Shown here: piece by piece, positions 1 through 8,636 of the stretch
Position numbering within the stretch: position 1 is the stretch's first letter
Layout: every line of letters starts with the position of its first letter
Source of the DNA: Rhodothalassiaceae bacterium
GTDB lineage: Bacteria > Pseudomonadota > Alphaproteobacteria > Sphingomonadales > Rhodothalassiaceae
Assembly: GCA_026004935.1 (NCBI GenBank)
Contig: BPKC01000001.1
Span: 2,023,491-2,087,490 of the forward strand
Length of the DNA stretch: 64,000 bases
Direction of reading: 5' to 3'
Position numbers and translations under genes: made by a program
Notes under the pieces: generated by a model
The model's input: only the letters and a program-made list of their open reading frames with translations
Database searches by the model: none
What the model was told of the DNA's origin: nothing

Positions 1-185
1 AGATCCGGATGAGCCTTGTGATCATCGCCGCTGCCGCCCCTGCGGTCCCATGGCCATGCGCAAGACAGATAGAAGCAGCCGGCCCGTTCCGCAACCGCCA
101 TCCTCCCCGCCCGGCCGAAGAGCCGGGCGCCGACGCATTCCCCGACGCCCCGTCAGAACGCGGCGGGGGCTGCTGCGCACGGAGA

Positions 186-967
186 AGGCGCCGGCGGGTG
201 ACCTCTCCCTCCCGCGTCGTTCGCCGGCTTGACCGGCGAACCCATGCGGACGGTGCACGCAGCCTCCGCCCGCCGGTGATTGGCTCCGCCGCCCGCTGGA
301 CCCGCCGGTCAAGCCGGCGGGTGACGCAGAGAGAGAGTGCCGGCGGGTGAGCAGAGGGATATAGACCCGCCGGTCAAGCCGGCGGGTGACGCTCCCCGAT
401 CGCGTCGTTCGCCGGCTTGACCGGCGAACCCATGAGGCGGTGAACGCATCCTCCGCCCCCGGGATTGGCTCCGCCGCCCGCTGGACCCGCCGGTCAAGCC
501 GGCGGGTGACGAAGAGAGGGTGCCGGCGGGTGACGCCCTCTTCTTCGTCATTCGCCGCGAAAGCGGCGAATCCAGCCGCCAGGCACGACGAGCCCGGCGC
601 TTGGGGTTGCTTCCCTTTCCGCTGGACCCGCCGGTCAAGCCGGCGGGTGACGAGAAAGGGGACTGGACCCGCCGGTCAAGCCGGCGGGTGACGAGGAGAG
701 GGACGGACCCGCCGGTCAAGCCGGCGGGTGACGATTGGGGGTTCGCAACGGCGGGCGACAACTTCCCAAAAGCGTCGTTCGCCGGCTTGACCGGCGAACC
801 CATGAGGCGGTGAACGCATCCTCCGCCCCCGGGATTGGCTCCGCCGCCCGCTGGACCCGCCGGTCAAGCCGGCGGGTGACGAGGAGAGGGACGGACCCGC
901 CGATCAAGTCGGCGGGTGACGAAAAATTATGTTGGCGGGCGACGCAGAGAGGGTGCGGGCAGATGAC
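186..967. repeat. Intergenic palindromic repeat cluster 1
   Basis: A dense run of short palindromes. The commonest has arms CCCGCCGG / CCGGCGGG around a TCAAG loop and is nearly always followed by TGACG. A second form has arms TTCGCCGG / CCGGCGAA, and one copy has arms ATTCGCCGC / GCGGCGAAT. A composite of about 115 bp (a TTCGCCGG palindrome, a GC-rich linker, then a CCCGCCGG palindrome) occurs twice, at about 403-515 and 773-885. Open frames exist in all phases here, but they only translate the repeat and no start has a plausible ribosome site. In bases 1-185 and 968-1088 I see no gene. Confidence 0.85.
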
Positions 968-1088
968 GCGAAAAAGGGCGTGCCCGCCGGCCGGGCGGGC
1001 AGCGGGCGCGCGGGAACGCGCGACGGCGCGTGACGAAGATGAGCGCCGGGGATCCTCCGCTCCGCCCGGCGCAGCCTGCCGCGCCCGT

Positions 1089-3791
1089 CTAGCGCAGGCG
1101 GCCGCTGTGCTGGGGCGCGCGGAAGATGGCGTTCGCGATCAGAAGGTCCAGGCCGTCCTGATAGGCGCGCGCCGGCTGATCCTCGGTGATCGCGATCACG
1201 AAGCCCGCGCCCTTGCGTGCGATCATCGCATAGGGATGGAAGGCCGCAAGCCGGGCGCCATCGGGCCAGAGCACGCCGGATGCGGGCTGGCGGTCGGCCG
1301 GGGCGTAGCGGATGACGTTGCGCCCTTCGTCCACCGCCAGCGGCCGCCAGATGCGGTTCAGCATCGCCAGCGGATGGACCGTGGGCTTGAGCCCCGCCGC
1401 GAGCCAGTGGTCGCCGTCCACCACCGCGGTCATCAGCGCGCCGGCTGCAAGCGGCGGCCGCGGCTCCGCCATGCCGATCCGCGCGCGATAGGCATCCTCG
1501 TCGGCGATGGCGGCATCGCCATCCGGGCGCTCGCCCTTCTCGGGCTTCTGCCCCTCGCCTTCGGGCCGGGCGAGATCGTTCCGGCTTGGCAGAAGCCCGA
1601 CATTCTCGGCGGCGAGCCAGTCGAGGGCGCCGGCGAAACCGACCACGACGCCGCCGTTTTCCACCCACGCCTTCAGGCGCGCGGCGAAGGCCTCGTCCAG
1701 CGTCCCGCCGTAGCGGCCGTCGGGCAGCAGCAGCACGTCGTAGCGCGCAAGATCGAGGTCCGCGAGCCGGGCGCCCCGCACCGGGATCACCGGCCAGCGG
1801 AACCGCCGCTCGATGATGTGGCGCAGGCCGCCGGCGCTGGTCGGCTGCGTCGGCCGGTCCCAGGCGAGCACGACCCGCGGAGCCGGGACACTGAGGCTCT
1901 TGCGCGAACCGAAGCTCGGGCCCTCGTCCACCCATGTGGCGGAAAGCGCCACATGGGGCGCACCGGTATCCGAGAGAGCCGCGGCCAGCCTGCCGCGCGC
2001 CGCCTCCTCGCCCGGGGCGAGCGGCAGGATCAGGCTGCCCGCCGGAAACCGCCGGCCGGCCGCGGTGAAGGCCTCGTCCGCCGCGCGCACCACGAGCCCG
2101 GCCTTGAGCGCCTCGGCGAGCAGCCGGACGGCGGAAAGCGATCCCCAGGGCACCACCACGGCCCGCACGTCGCCGGCAATCCGCACCGCCTGCCGGGCCG
2201 GCGCCTCCTCCCCCTCGGCGGAAAGCCGCTCGCCGCCGCCATGCCACGGCTCGGAACAGGCGAGCGTTTCCACGTTCATCATCAGCGGCAGGGACCAGGC
2301 CGTGACATCGTAGATCTCGTCGGGCAACCCCTTCACCCGGCGCGCCTGCTGCCGCGCAAGGAAATCGGGGTCCATCGGGATGCGGCGGTCCAGCAGCACC
2401 CGCACGCGCCGCGCCTCGGGCTGCTCCAGGGTTACGACATAGGCGCCGGCGGCGAGCCTGCGCCCGCAATAGTCCGTCTGCCGCGTGAGCCGCTCGACCT
2501 CGATGCCGTGGAAGGCGAGCAGCCGCGCGAGCCGGTCCGCCGCGTCGCGGTCGCCGTCCGCCGGCAGCACGTAGGCGGCGAGCCTGTCCATGCGCCCGGC
2601 GCTCAGCGCGCTCAGGCGGTAGTCGAGATAGTGGCGCCAGAGGGTGCTGCGATGGGCCACCGCCGCGTCGGCGGTGGAAACGGCGGTGAGAAAATGCTGC
2701 ATCACCGCCTCGTGATAGGTGAGCGTCGTGCCGTCGCGCCGGCGGAACACGAGGCCGCGGGGACTGGCCTGCTCGTAGGTCATCGCGATGCCGCCCGAAT
2801 AGCTCGGCCAGCTCGCCCCGTAGCCGGGATAGAAGGCGTCGTAGACGTCGCGGATGAAGTACGGCAGCCCGCGGGCATCGAAGGCGGCCGCGTTGGCGCG
2901 CCCGAAGATCTCCAGATCCGCCCTCTGCTCGGGGGTGAGATGCGGGTTGAACGGCTCGACCTCGGGCGAGAAGAAATAGGTCTCGTCCCCGCCCATCTCG
3001 TGGAAGTCGACGGAAACAAGCGGCCTGATCTCGCGCATGATGCGGATGAGGCCGCGGATCTCCGGCTGGGTTGCGCGCAGCCAGTCGCGGTTGAGGTCGA
3101 AGAGGTCGTGGTTGAAGCGCCCCCTCGGCCAGGGCTGGTCGTGCTCGGCCGCAAACCGGTCGTCGAGCGGCCAGGCCCCCCGGCTTTCCCGCCAGTGCTG
3201 GACGAAGCGGGCGCGCCCGTCCGGGTTCTGGACGGGCACGACGAAGACCACCGCCTGCTGCCGGATCCGGCGCGCGCGCGCGTCCTCGCCGGCGGCGAAA
3301 TAGTAGGCGGCCGCGAGCAGCGCATCGGTGGACGAGATCTCGTCCCCGTGCACCGCGCCCATGAGAAAGACGGGAATGGCGAGGCTCTCCGGCCAGCGCG
3401 CCGCCTTGTCCTTCCAGCCGTCCCGGCGCGGATCGGCCGCGGCGGCGAGCTCCGCCCGCCAGGCGTCGAAGCCGCGCAGATTGTCGGCGGACGAGATCGC
3501 GACCGCCATCAGCGGCCGCCCCTCCAGACTCGTGCCGTAGCGGATGAGCCGCACGCGCTCGGGCCGCGCGGCGGCGAGCGCCTCGAGATAGCGGTAGGTC
3601 TCGGCCACCGGCGTGATCTCGGCGCCCGGCGCGTAGCCCAGCACGGCCGCAGGCGCAGGCGTCTTCGGGTCCAGCGGGACCGCCTCGAAGCCGGAAAACG
3701 GCAACGGCGGGACGTCATCCGCGCGCGCGGCCCCCGCCGCGAGCACGACCGCGACCGCCGCCATCACCAGCCCCAACTGCCGCATCGACAT
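1089..3791 (-). CDS. Secreted M14 family zinc carboxypeptidase-like metallopeptidase
   Basis: A 900-residue exported peptidase. Residues 1-24 are a signal peptide ending ARA. The M14 catalytic domain follows (about 60-370): it carries the zinc motif HGDE, an asparagine/arginine substrate-binding stretch (FDLNRDW), the third zinc ligand in VDFHEMGG, and a later YEQASPRG segment typical of the large M14 peptidases. The C-terminal part (about 630-880) has an alternating hydrophobic pattern (DVLLLPDGRYGG, GGVVVGFAGAL) resembling a class I glutamine-amidotransferase/DJ-1 fold, as in other long M14 proteins. The start is chosen because AAAGGAAAGG lies just upstream; an in-frame ATG two codons on is possible. 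It stands alone, divergent from the following tRNA. The exact substrate is unknown. Confidence 0.88.
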   Translation of the reverse strand: MSMRQLGLVMAAVAVVLAAGAARADDVPPLPFSGFEAVPLDPKTPAPAAVLGYAPGAEITPVAETYRYLEALAAARPERVRLIRYGTSLEGRPLMAVAISSADNLRGFDAWRAELAAAADPRRDGWKDKAARWPESLAIPVFLMGAVHGDEISSTDALLAAAYYFAAGEDARARRIRQQAVVFVVPVQNPDGRARFVQHWRESRGAWPLDDRFAAEHDQPWPRGRFNHDLFDLNRDWLRATQPEIRGLIRIMREIRPLVSVDFHEMGGDETYFFSPEVEPFNPHLTPEQRADLEIFGRANAAAFDARGLPYFIRDVYDAFYPGYGASWPSYSGGIAMTYEQASPRGLVFRRRDGTTLTYHEAVMQHFLTAVSTADAAVAHRSTLWRHYLDYRLSALSAGRMDRLAAYVLPADGDRDAADRLARLLAFHGIEVERLTRQTDYCGRRLAAGAYVVTLEQPEARRVRVLLDRRIPMDPDFLARQQARRVKGLPDEIYDVTAWSLPLMMNVETLACSEPWHGGGERLSAEGEEAPARQAVRIAGDVRAVVVPWGSLSAVRLLAEALKAGLVVRAADEAFTAAGRRFPAGSLILPLAPGEEAARGRLAAALSDTGAPHVALSATWVDEGPSFGSRKSLSVPAPRVVLAWDRPTQPTSAGGLRHIIERRFRWPVIPVRGARLADLDLARYDVLLLPDGRYGGTLDEAFAARLKAWVENGGVVVGFAGALDWLAAENVGLLPSRNDLARPEGEGQKPEKGERPDGDAAIADEDAYRARIGMAEPRPPLAAGALMTAVVDGDHWLAAGLKPTVHPLAMLNRIWRPLAVDEGRNVIRYAPADRQPASGVLWPDGARLAAFHPYAMIARKGAGFVIAITEDQPARAYQDGLDLLIANAIFRAPQHSGRLR

Positions 3792-3890
3792 GCGCCTTTC
3801 CTTTCCGTCCGCCCCGCAGACACGTGCCGAGGCTTGACGATTTGCGCCCCCGACGGCAAGTCCTATTTGCGTCGGGTCCCGGGCGCGTGG

Positions 3891-3967
3891 GGGCCGGTAG
3901 CTCAGCTGGTCAGAGCGGGCCGCTCATAACGGCTTGGTCGCAGGTTCGAATCCTGCCCGGCCCACCA
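3891..3967 (+). tRNA. tRNA-Ile2 (CAT anticodon, lysidine-modified type)
   Basis: A 77-nt cloverleaf. The acceptor stem GGGCCGG pairs with CCGGCCC, and CCA is encoded. The anticodon arm GGCCG-CTCATAA-CGGCT places CAT at 3925-3927. Although CAT normally reads Met, the body (AGCTCAG, CTTGGTCGC variable/T-stem region) matches the bacterial minor isoleucine tRNA, whose C34 becomes lysidine by TilS so that it reads AUA. A second CAT tRNA at 7486 has the elongator-Met body, which supports this split. Confidence 0.85.
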
Positions 3968-4003
3968 GCACCCCGGCGCCTGCGGGGATGAAAGGAGACG
4001 GGC

Positions 4004-4534
4004 GTGGCGGACGTCCACCATCACGAGGCGCCGCAGCGCAGCGGCAGCGTCGCCGAGATCAAGGACGCGCTCTACCGCGAGGTGGCCGCGCAGATCGCAT
4101 CCCTCCTCGGCGACGAGCCCCAGCCGGTGGCGCGCATGGCCTCGATCGCCTGTCTGCTCGCGCAAGCCTTCGACCATTTCTTCTGGACCGGCTTCTACTG
4201 CGTCGATCCGGCGGATCCCGACACCCTCGTCGTCGGGCCCTACCGGGGCACGCCCGGGTGTCTGAGGATCGCCTTCGGGCGCGGCGTGTGCGGCACGGCC
4301 GCCGCCGAGCGCCGCACGCAGATCGTGCCCAACGTCCATGAGTTTCCGGGCCACATCGCCTGCGACTCGCGCTCGAATTCCGAGATCGTGGTGCCCGTGA
4401 TCAACCGCGCCGGCCGGCTGCTCGGCGTGCTCGACGTCGACTCCACGGCCTTCCATGCGTTCGACGAGACCGATGCCCGCTGGCTCGAACGCATCCTCGC
4501 CGACGCCTTCGCCGACTGCGAGAGCCTCCTTTGA
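4004..4534 (+). CDS. msrC: Free methionine-(R)-sulfoxide reductase (GAF-domain fRMsr)
   Basis: A 176-residue cytosolic GAF-domain enzyme that reduces free methionine-R-sulfoxide with thioredoxin. The three conserved cysteines of the family are present at C86 (TPGCLRI), C96 (GRGVCGTAA) and C120 (HIACDSRSNSE). This matches the 84/94/118 spacing of the E. coli enzyme shifted by two. The length is typical of the family. Translation most likely starts at GTG 4004, with AAAGGAG seven bases upstream. It begins 37 bp after the tRNA-Ile2 gene and is followed after 28 bp by a periplasmic cyclophilin, so the two may be co-transcribed. Confidence 0.9.
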   Translation: MADVHHHEAPQRSGSVAEIKDALYREVAAQIASLLGDEPQPVARMASIACLLAQAFDHFFWTGFYCVDPADPDTLVVGPYRGTPGCLRIAFGRGVCGTAAAERRTQIVPNVHEFPGHIACDSRSNSEIVVPVINRAGRLLGVLDVDSTAFHAFDETDARWLERILADAFADCESLL

Positions 4535-4562
4535 TGAGAGCCGCGGGGAAGGGCAGACCGCC

Positions 4563-5453
4563 ATGAAAGGCCATCTTCTGCGCGGCGGCATTGCGGCGCT
4601 CGCGGCGTGGCTTGCGGGCTGGACGACGGCGATGGCGGCGCAGACGGCGGATGCCGGCGCCTTCGATCCGGCGCTGTGGCGCGCGGTCGAGCCGGATAAT
4701 CTGCTGATCCTCGAGCTCGAGAACGGCCGGGTCGCGATCGAGCTCCATCCCGGGATCGCGCCGCACTCGGTGGCGGCCATCAAGGAGCTCGTGCGCCGGG
4801 GCTTCTACGACGGGCTGAGTTTCTACCGCGTCGTGGAGAATTTCGTCGCCCAGGGCGGGATCGGCGAGGGCTCGCCCGCCCATCGCGAGGTCCCGACGCT
4901 GAAGGCCGAATTCACCTTCCCCGCGCGGACGGCGCACCCCTTCACGCCCGTCCAGGCCGACGAGGTCTTCGCGCCCGAGACCGGCTTCTGGCGCGGGCTT
5001 GCGGTGGGGCGCGACGGTGCGGACGGCACCGCCTGGGCGATCCACTGTCCCGGCACCTTCGCGCTCGCCCGCGATGCCGACCCCGACAGCTCGAGCTCCG
5101 AGTTCTACATCGTCATCGGCGAGGCGCCCCGGCATCTCGACCGCAATCTCACCGTCCTCGGCCGCGTGATCGCGGGGCTGCGTTTCGTGCAGGCCGCCCC
5201 GCGCGGCGACCGGGAGGTGAACTACGGGGTCATTCCCGCGGACCGGCCGCAGCTGCGGATCCGGCGCGCGCGGATCGCCGCCGATCTGCCCGAGGACGAG
5301 CGGCCCGTCTTCCACGTGATGCGCACCGATACCGCCGCCTTCGCCGCGCGCATCGAATCGCAGCGCCGGCGCGACGATCCCTTCTGGGTCGTGCGGCCCC
5401 GTCCCGTGCTCGACATCTGCACCGTGCCCGTGCCCGTGCGCCCCATCTGGTAG
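4563..5453 (+). CDS. Periplasmic cyclophilin-type peptidyl-prolyl isomerase
   Basis: A 296-residue exported prolyl isomerase. Residues 1-26 form a signal peptide (basic start, hydrophobic AALAAWLAGW, cleavage after AMA). The cyclophilin fold spans about 50-230: it opens with NGRVAIELHPGIAPHSVAAIKELVRRGFYDG and the hallmark FYRVVENFVAQGG, and later has SSSSEFYIVIGEAPRHLDRNLTVLGRVI. The tail (230-296) is unrecognised. I start at ATG 4563 because upstream in-frame codons overlap the preceding gene and lack a signal sequence. Likely role: folding of envelope proteins. Same strand and close to msrC. Confidence 0.88.
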   Translation: MKGHLLRGGIAALAAWLAGWTTAMAAQTADAGAFDPALWRAVEPDNLLILELENGRVAIELHPGIAPHSVAAIKELVRRGFYDGLSFYRVVENFVAQGGIGEGSPAHREVPTLKAEFTFPARTAHPFTPVQADEVFAPETGFWRGLAVGRDGADGTAWAIHCPGTFALARDADPDSSSSEFYIVIGEAPRHLDRNLTVLGRVIAGLRFVQAAPRGDREVNYGVIPADRPQLRIRRARIAADLPEDERPVFHVMRTDTAAFAARIESQRRRDDPFWVVRPRPVLDICTVPVPVRPIW

Positions 5454-5572
5454 CCGATCGCGCCACCCGGCGGCCGGCGTTCATCCCGGGGTCAACTTGC
5501 GTTCAGGCGCGGTTCACGCCTCCTCCCCTACACTCGCGCCATGATGACAAGCAGGGTGAAGGGAGCGTTGCC

Positions 5573-6244
5573 ATGATCGCGACCGCAAGGAGCGCCGCCG
5601 CCAGAGCCGGGCTGTCGCTGCCCGCCGCCGTCATCGCGGGCGCCCTCCTTCTCGGCGGGGATCCGGCCGTTGCCGGCGGTGACCGCCACCATCTGCGGGC
5701 CGCGCAGCCCGTGCCGGCCAAGGTCGTCAAACAGCACCGGCATGCGGCGAAGGAGGCGGCCGTGGCGCGCGTGCGCGTGGAGCGGCGCGAGGCGCGGGCC
5801 GCCACCCGCCGGGCGATCGCCGAACGCCGCGACGTCCGGCGCGCCCGCCATCACGTGGAGAACGAATACGCGGCCGGCCGTCATCCGCCGGTGCACCGGG
5901 TCGATGACGATCATGCCGTGCGGGAGGCCCATGCGGCGCGGCATGCCCGCATCCGCCATCACCGCCACGACGTGCACCGGCATCACCACCATCACCACCC
6001 GGCTTACCATGGCGTGGTGACCTACCGGTATTTTCCGGTCTTCCACCCGCTCTACGGCTGGTATGATCCGTGGCCGTGGCGGATCTACGCCTACTACGGC
6101 TTCTGGCCGGCCTGGATCTACGATGTGCCGCCGTGGCTGCGCTGGCGCTTCTGGATCGCCCATTACCGGCTCTACGGCTACTATCCGCACGACCACTGCG
6201 CCCATGGCCTGCGCGTGATGGCCCATCTCGGCATCCACGACTGA
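5573..6244 (+). CDS. Secreted histidine-rich protein of unknown function
   Basis: A 223-residue protein I cannot assign to a family. Residues 1-34 look like a signal peptide ending AVA. Residues 38-145 are extremely rich in His and Arg and include an unbroken six-histidine run at 137-142. Residues 150-205 form a compact aromatic region rich in Tyr, Trp, Phe and Pro (repeats of YGWYDPW and YYGFW type), suggesting a small folded or membrane-apposed domain. A GGGAGC ribosome site precedes ATG 5573. The composition suggests binding of Zn, Ni or Cu in the periplasm, but this is inference. A long reading frame on the opposite strand is less likely: it lacks a signal peptide and extends into repeats. 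Confidence 0.65.
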   Translation: MIATARSAAARAGLSLPAAVIAGALLLGGDPAVAGGDRHHLRAAQPVPAKVVKQHRHAAKEAAVARVRVERREARAATRRAIAERRDVRRARHHVENEYAAGRHPPVHRVDDDHAVREAHAARHARIRHHRHDVHRHHHHHHPAYHGVVTYRYFPVFHPLYGWYDPWPWRIYAYYGFWPAWIYDVPPWLRWRFWIAHYRLYGYYPHDHCAHGLRVMAHLGIHD

Positions 6245-6298
6245 CCGGTCCCTCCCGTGGCGGATGCGAGGCCGGCGGCGGAGCCCCCCGTCGCCGGC

Positions 6299-7372
6299 CT
6301 TCGCGCGCGCCGCCGGCTCGACCGGCGGTTCCAGCTTCCCCTTCGTCATCCGCCGCGAAGGCGACGAATCCAGCCGCCATGCGCCGGGGTTGCTTCCCTT
6401 TCCGCTGGACCCGCCCATCGGGCGTGGTGACCGGGAGTGCGCCGCCGGCGGGTGCCCTTCCCCCATCGCGTCGTTCGCCGGCTCGACCGGCGAACCCGGC
6501 CGGCGGTGAACGCAGCTCCGAGGTCTGGGTTCGGCTTCGCCGCCCGCTGGACCCGCCGGTCAAGCCGGCGGGTGACGTGAGAAGGAGATGGACCCGCCGG
6601 TCAAGCCGGCGGGTGACGAGGGAATATTGTGCCGGCGGGTGACGAAGGGATGGGGCCGGCGGGTGACGCTCTCTCTTCCTCGTCATCCGCCGACTTGATC
6701 GGCGGATCCAGCGGGCGGCTGGGCCGATCAGGGGCACCGGGATTGTCTCCACCGCCGGTTGGGTTCGCCGGTCGAGCCGGCGAACGACGTATCGGTCATC
6801 AGTGGTCAGTCATCAGTGATCAGAATGGCCGGCGGCCTGCGGCGCTCCCTCTCTGCGTCATCCGCCGACTTGATCGGCGGATCCAGCGGGCGGCTGGGCC
6901 GATCAGGGGCACCGGGATTGTCTCCACCGCCGGCCGGGTTCGCCGGTCAAGCCGGCGAACGACGTATCGGTCATCAGTGGTCAGTCATCAGTGATCAGAA
7001 TGGCCGGCGGCCTGCGGCGCTCCCTCTCTGCGTCATCCGCCGACTTGATCGGCGGATCCAGCGGGCGGCTGGGCCGATCAGGGGCACCGGGATTGTCTCC
7101 ACCGTCGGCCGGGTTCGCCGGTCAAGCCGGCGAACGACGTATCGGTCATCAGTGGTCAGTCATCAGTGATCAGAATGGCCGGCGGCCTGCGGCGCTCCCT
7201 CTCTGCGTCATCCGCCGACTTGATCGGCGGATCCAGCGGGCGGCTGGGCCGATCAGGGGCACCGGGATTGTCTCCACCGTCGGCCGGGTTCGCCGGTCGA
7301 GCCGGCGAACGACGCGGGAAGGGGGCTTCAAGGCCGCCGGTCGAGCCGGCGCACGACGCGGGAAGGGTTGGG
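6299..7372. repeat. Intergenic palindromic repeat cluster 2
   Basis: Palindromes of all four arm types occur here in both orientations: CGCCGGCTCGACCGGCG, CCGCCGACTTGATCGGCGG, TTCGCCGG/CCGGCGAA and CCCGCCGG/CCGGCGGG. Most are flanked by CGTC or GACG. The second half is a regular 175-bp tandem array, listed separately. No credible gene lies between the histidine-rich protein and tRNA-Met. The last 110 bp before the tRNA are repeat-free and may hold its promoter. Confidence 0.85.
6670..7314. repeat. 175-bp tandem array, about 3.7 copies
   Basis: Unit boundaries (GACGTATCGG or GACGCGGGAA) fall at 6786, 6961, 7136 and 7311, exactly 175 bp apart, and a partial first copy begins near 6670. Each unit holds a CCGCCGACTTGATCGGCGG palindrome, a GC-rich linker, and a TTCGCCGG...CCGGCGAA palindrome; the junctions between successive units also carry a short AT-rich segment built from CATCAGTG / GATCAG steps. 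Copies differ by only a few substitutions (CGCCGGTTGG, CGCCGGCCGG, CGTCGGCCGG). This points to recent unequal crossing-over or slippage. Confidence 0.9.
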
Positions 7373-7485
7373 CATCCGCCCGTGCGCACCCTCCATCGCG
7401 ATGCGCCGGTGCGCTTGACGAGAACGCGGGCTCTCCTATATCAGGCTCCCGCGCCGCGCCGGGGGTTCGCACGGTCGGCGCGCAT

Positions 7486-7561
7486 GGCGGAGTAGCTCAG
7501 CTGGTAGAGCAGCGGAATCATAATCCGTGGGTCGGGGGTTCGAGTCCCTCCTCCGCTACCA
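7486..7561 (+). tRNA. tRNA-Met (CAT, elongator)
   Basis: A 76-nt cloverleaf with acceptor GGCGGAG / CTCCGCT (the first pair is G-U), D-arm AGCTCAG, anticodon arm GCGGA-ATCATAA-TCCGT with CAT at 7519-7521, T-arm GGGGGTTCGAGTCCCTC and encoded CCA. The anticodon arm lacks the three consecutive G-C pairs of initiator tRNA, so it is the elongator type. Confidence 0.9.
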
Positions 7562-7628
7562 GATCCCTCTCATGCCGCAGCAGGTCGAGACGGCCCGCCT
7601 TCGCGGCGGGCGGCAGCCCGCGCGGGGC

Positions 7629-8501
7629 TCACCGCCGGGTGATCGCGTCATGGAGCGCGAGCGTCCGGCGCGCCATGTCGACGTGGAGATTTTCGACGAG
7701 CCGGCCGTTGAGCACGGCCACCCCGCGCCCGGCGGCGAGCGCCTCCTCATAGGCCGCGATCACCGCCCGGGCCTCCTCCACCTCCGCCGCGGACGGCGCG
7801 AAGGCGGCGTTCGCCGCGGCGATCTGCTTCGGGTGGATCAGCGTCTTGCCGTCGAAGCCGAGCTCGCGCCCCTGCCGGCATTCGGCCGCAAGCCCCTCCT
7901 CGTCCGCGAGATCGAGGAAGACGCCGTCGAGGATCGCGCGCCCGGCCGCCCGCGCGGCCAGCATGCAGCGCTCCAGCGCATAGAGGAAGGGCGTGCGGCC
8001 GGGCACATGGCGGGCGTTGAGCTCCTTGGCGAGGTCCGAGGTGCCCATCACCAGCACGGCGAGCCGCGGGTGGGCCGCGATCTCCGGCGCCGCGAAGACG
8101 CCGCGGGGCGTTTCGATCATCGCCCACAGCGGGATGTCCGCCCCGCCGTGTCGCGCCGCAAGCGCCGCGAGCTCGTCGAGTTCGGCGGCGGACTCCACCT
8201 TCGGCAGCAGCAGCGCATCGGGGCCCGCCGCAACCGCCGCCGCCACGTCGTCGCGCCCCCAGGGGGTGTCCAGCCGGTTGACGCGGATCGCGATCTCGCG
8301 GTGGCCGAAGCCGCCGGCCGTCACCGCCTCCGCGACGCGCCGGCGCGCCTCCTCCTTGTCCTGCGGGGCGACGGCATCCTCGAGATCGAGGATGACGCCG
8401 TCGCAGTCCAGCGTCTTCGCCTTTTCCATCGCGCGGGTGTTGATGCCCGGCATGTAGAGCACGGAGCGGCGCGGGCGGATCGCGGGGGCGTGATCGGTCA
8501 T
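7629..8501 (-). CDS. HpcH/HpaI (CitE-like) CoA-ester lyase
   Basis: A 290-residue TIM-barrel protein of the citrate-lyase beta / malyl-CoA lyase family. The family signature opens the protein: RRSVLYMPGINTRAMEKAKTL, then DGVILDLEDAVAP with the acidic Mg ligands. It continues with the IRVNRLDTPWGRDD loop, LLPKVESAAEL, and the second acidic site in AMIETPRGV. The C-terminal FDGKTLIHPKQ helix is also conserved. Such enzymes split or hydrolyse (S)-malyl-CoA, beta-methylmalyl-CoA or citramalyl-CoA; the sequence alone does not choose among them. AAGGAAGG lies upstream of ATG 8501. The gene is separated from hslO by 135 bp, so it is probably a separate unit on the same strand. Confidence 0.87.
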   Translation of the reverse strand: MTDHAPAIRPRRSVLYMPGINTRAMEKAKTLDCDGVILDLEDAVAPQDKEEARRRVAEAVTAGGFGHREIAIRVNRLDTPWGRDDVAAAVAAGPDALLLPKVESAAELDELAALAARHGGADIPLWAMIETPRGVFAAPEIAAHPRLAVLVMGTSDLAKELNARHVPGRTPFLYALERCMLAARAAGRAILDGVFLDLADEEGLAAECRQGRELGFDGKTLIHPKQIAAANAAFAPSAAEVEEARAVIAAYEEALAAGRGVAVLNGRLVENLHVDMARRTLALHDAITRR

Positions 8502-8636
8502 GAATGCGGCCTTCCTTTCCCGGGAAATCGTCTCGACGCCTGCCGGTCCCGGCCATCCTCCGCGCGGCTGTTCTCGTGGCGCGCGCCATGAAGATGAAGG
8601 TGGGGCGCGCCGTCAAGCCCCGGCTCGCGGCAGGGA

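Noticed and set aside
186-967. Arginine-rich small proteins (VTRRLDRRVQ, SSFAAKAANPA type) in all repeat clusters
   Set aside because: They are translations of the palindromic repeats in six frames, recur with every copy and lack ribosome sites.
735-3929. Plus-strand reading frame of over 1000 codons opposite the M14 peptidase
   Set aside because: Composed of repeat translation plus the antisense of a gene with clear motifs; arginine/proline-rich with no domain.
3891-3967. Initiator or elongator tRNA-Met for the CAT tRNA
   Set aside because: Body and T-stem fit the lysidine-type tRNA-Ile2; another tRNA at 7486 fits elongator Met better.
5528-6466. Minus-strand gene opposite the histidine-rich protein
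   Set aside because: Ends inside the repeat field, lacks a start with a ribosome site, and the plus frame has a signal peptide.
6670-7314. CRISPR array
   Set aside because: Repeats are 175 bp and contiguous, with no 30-40 bp unique spacers and no cas genes.
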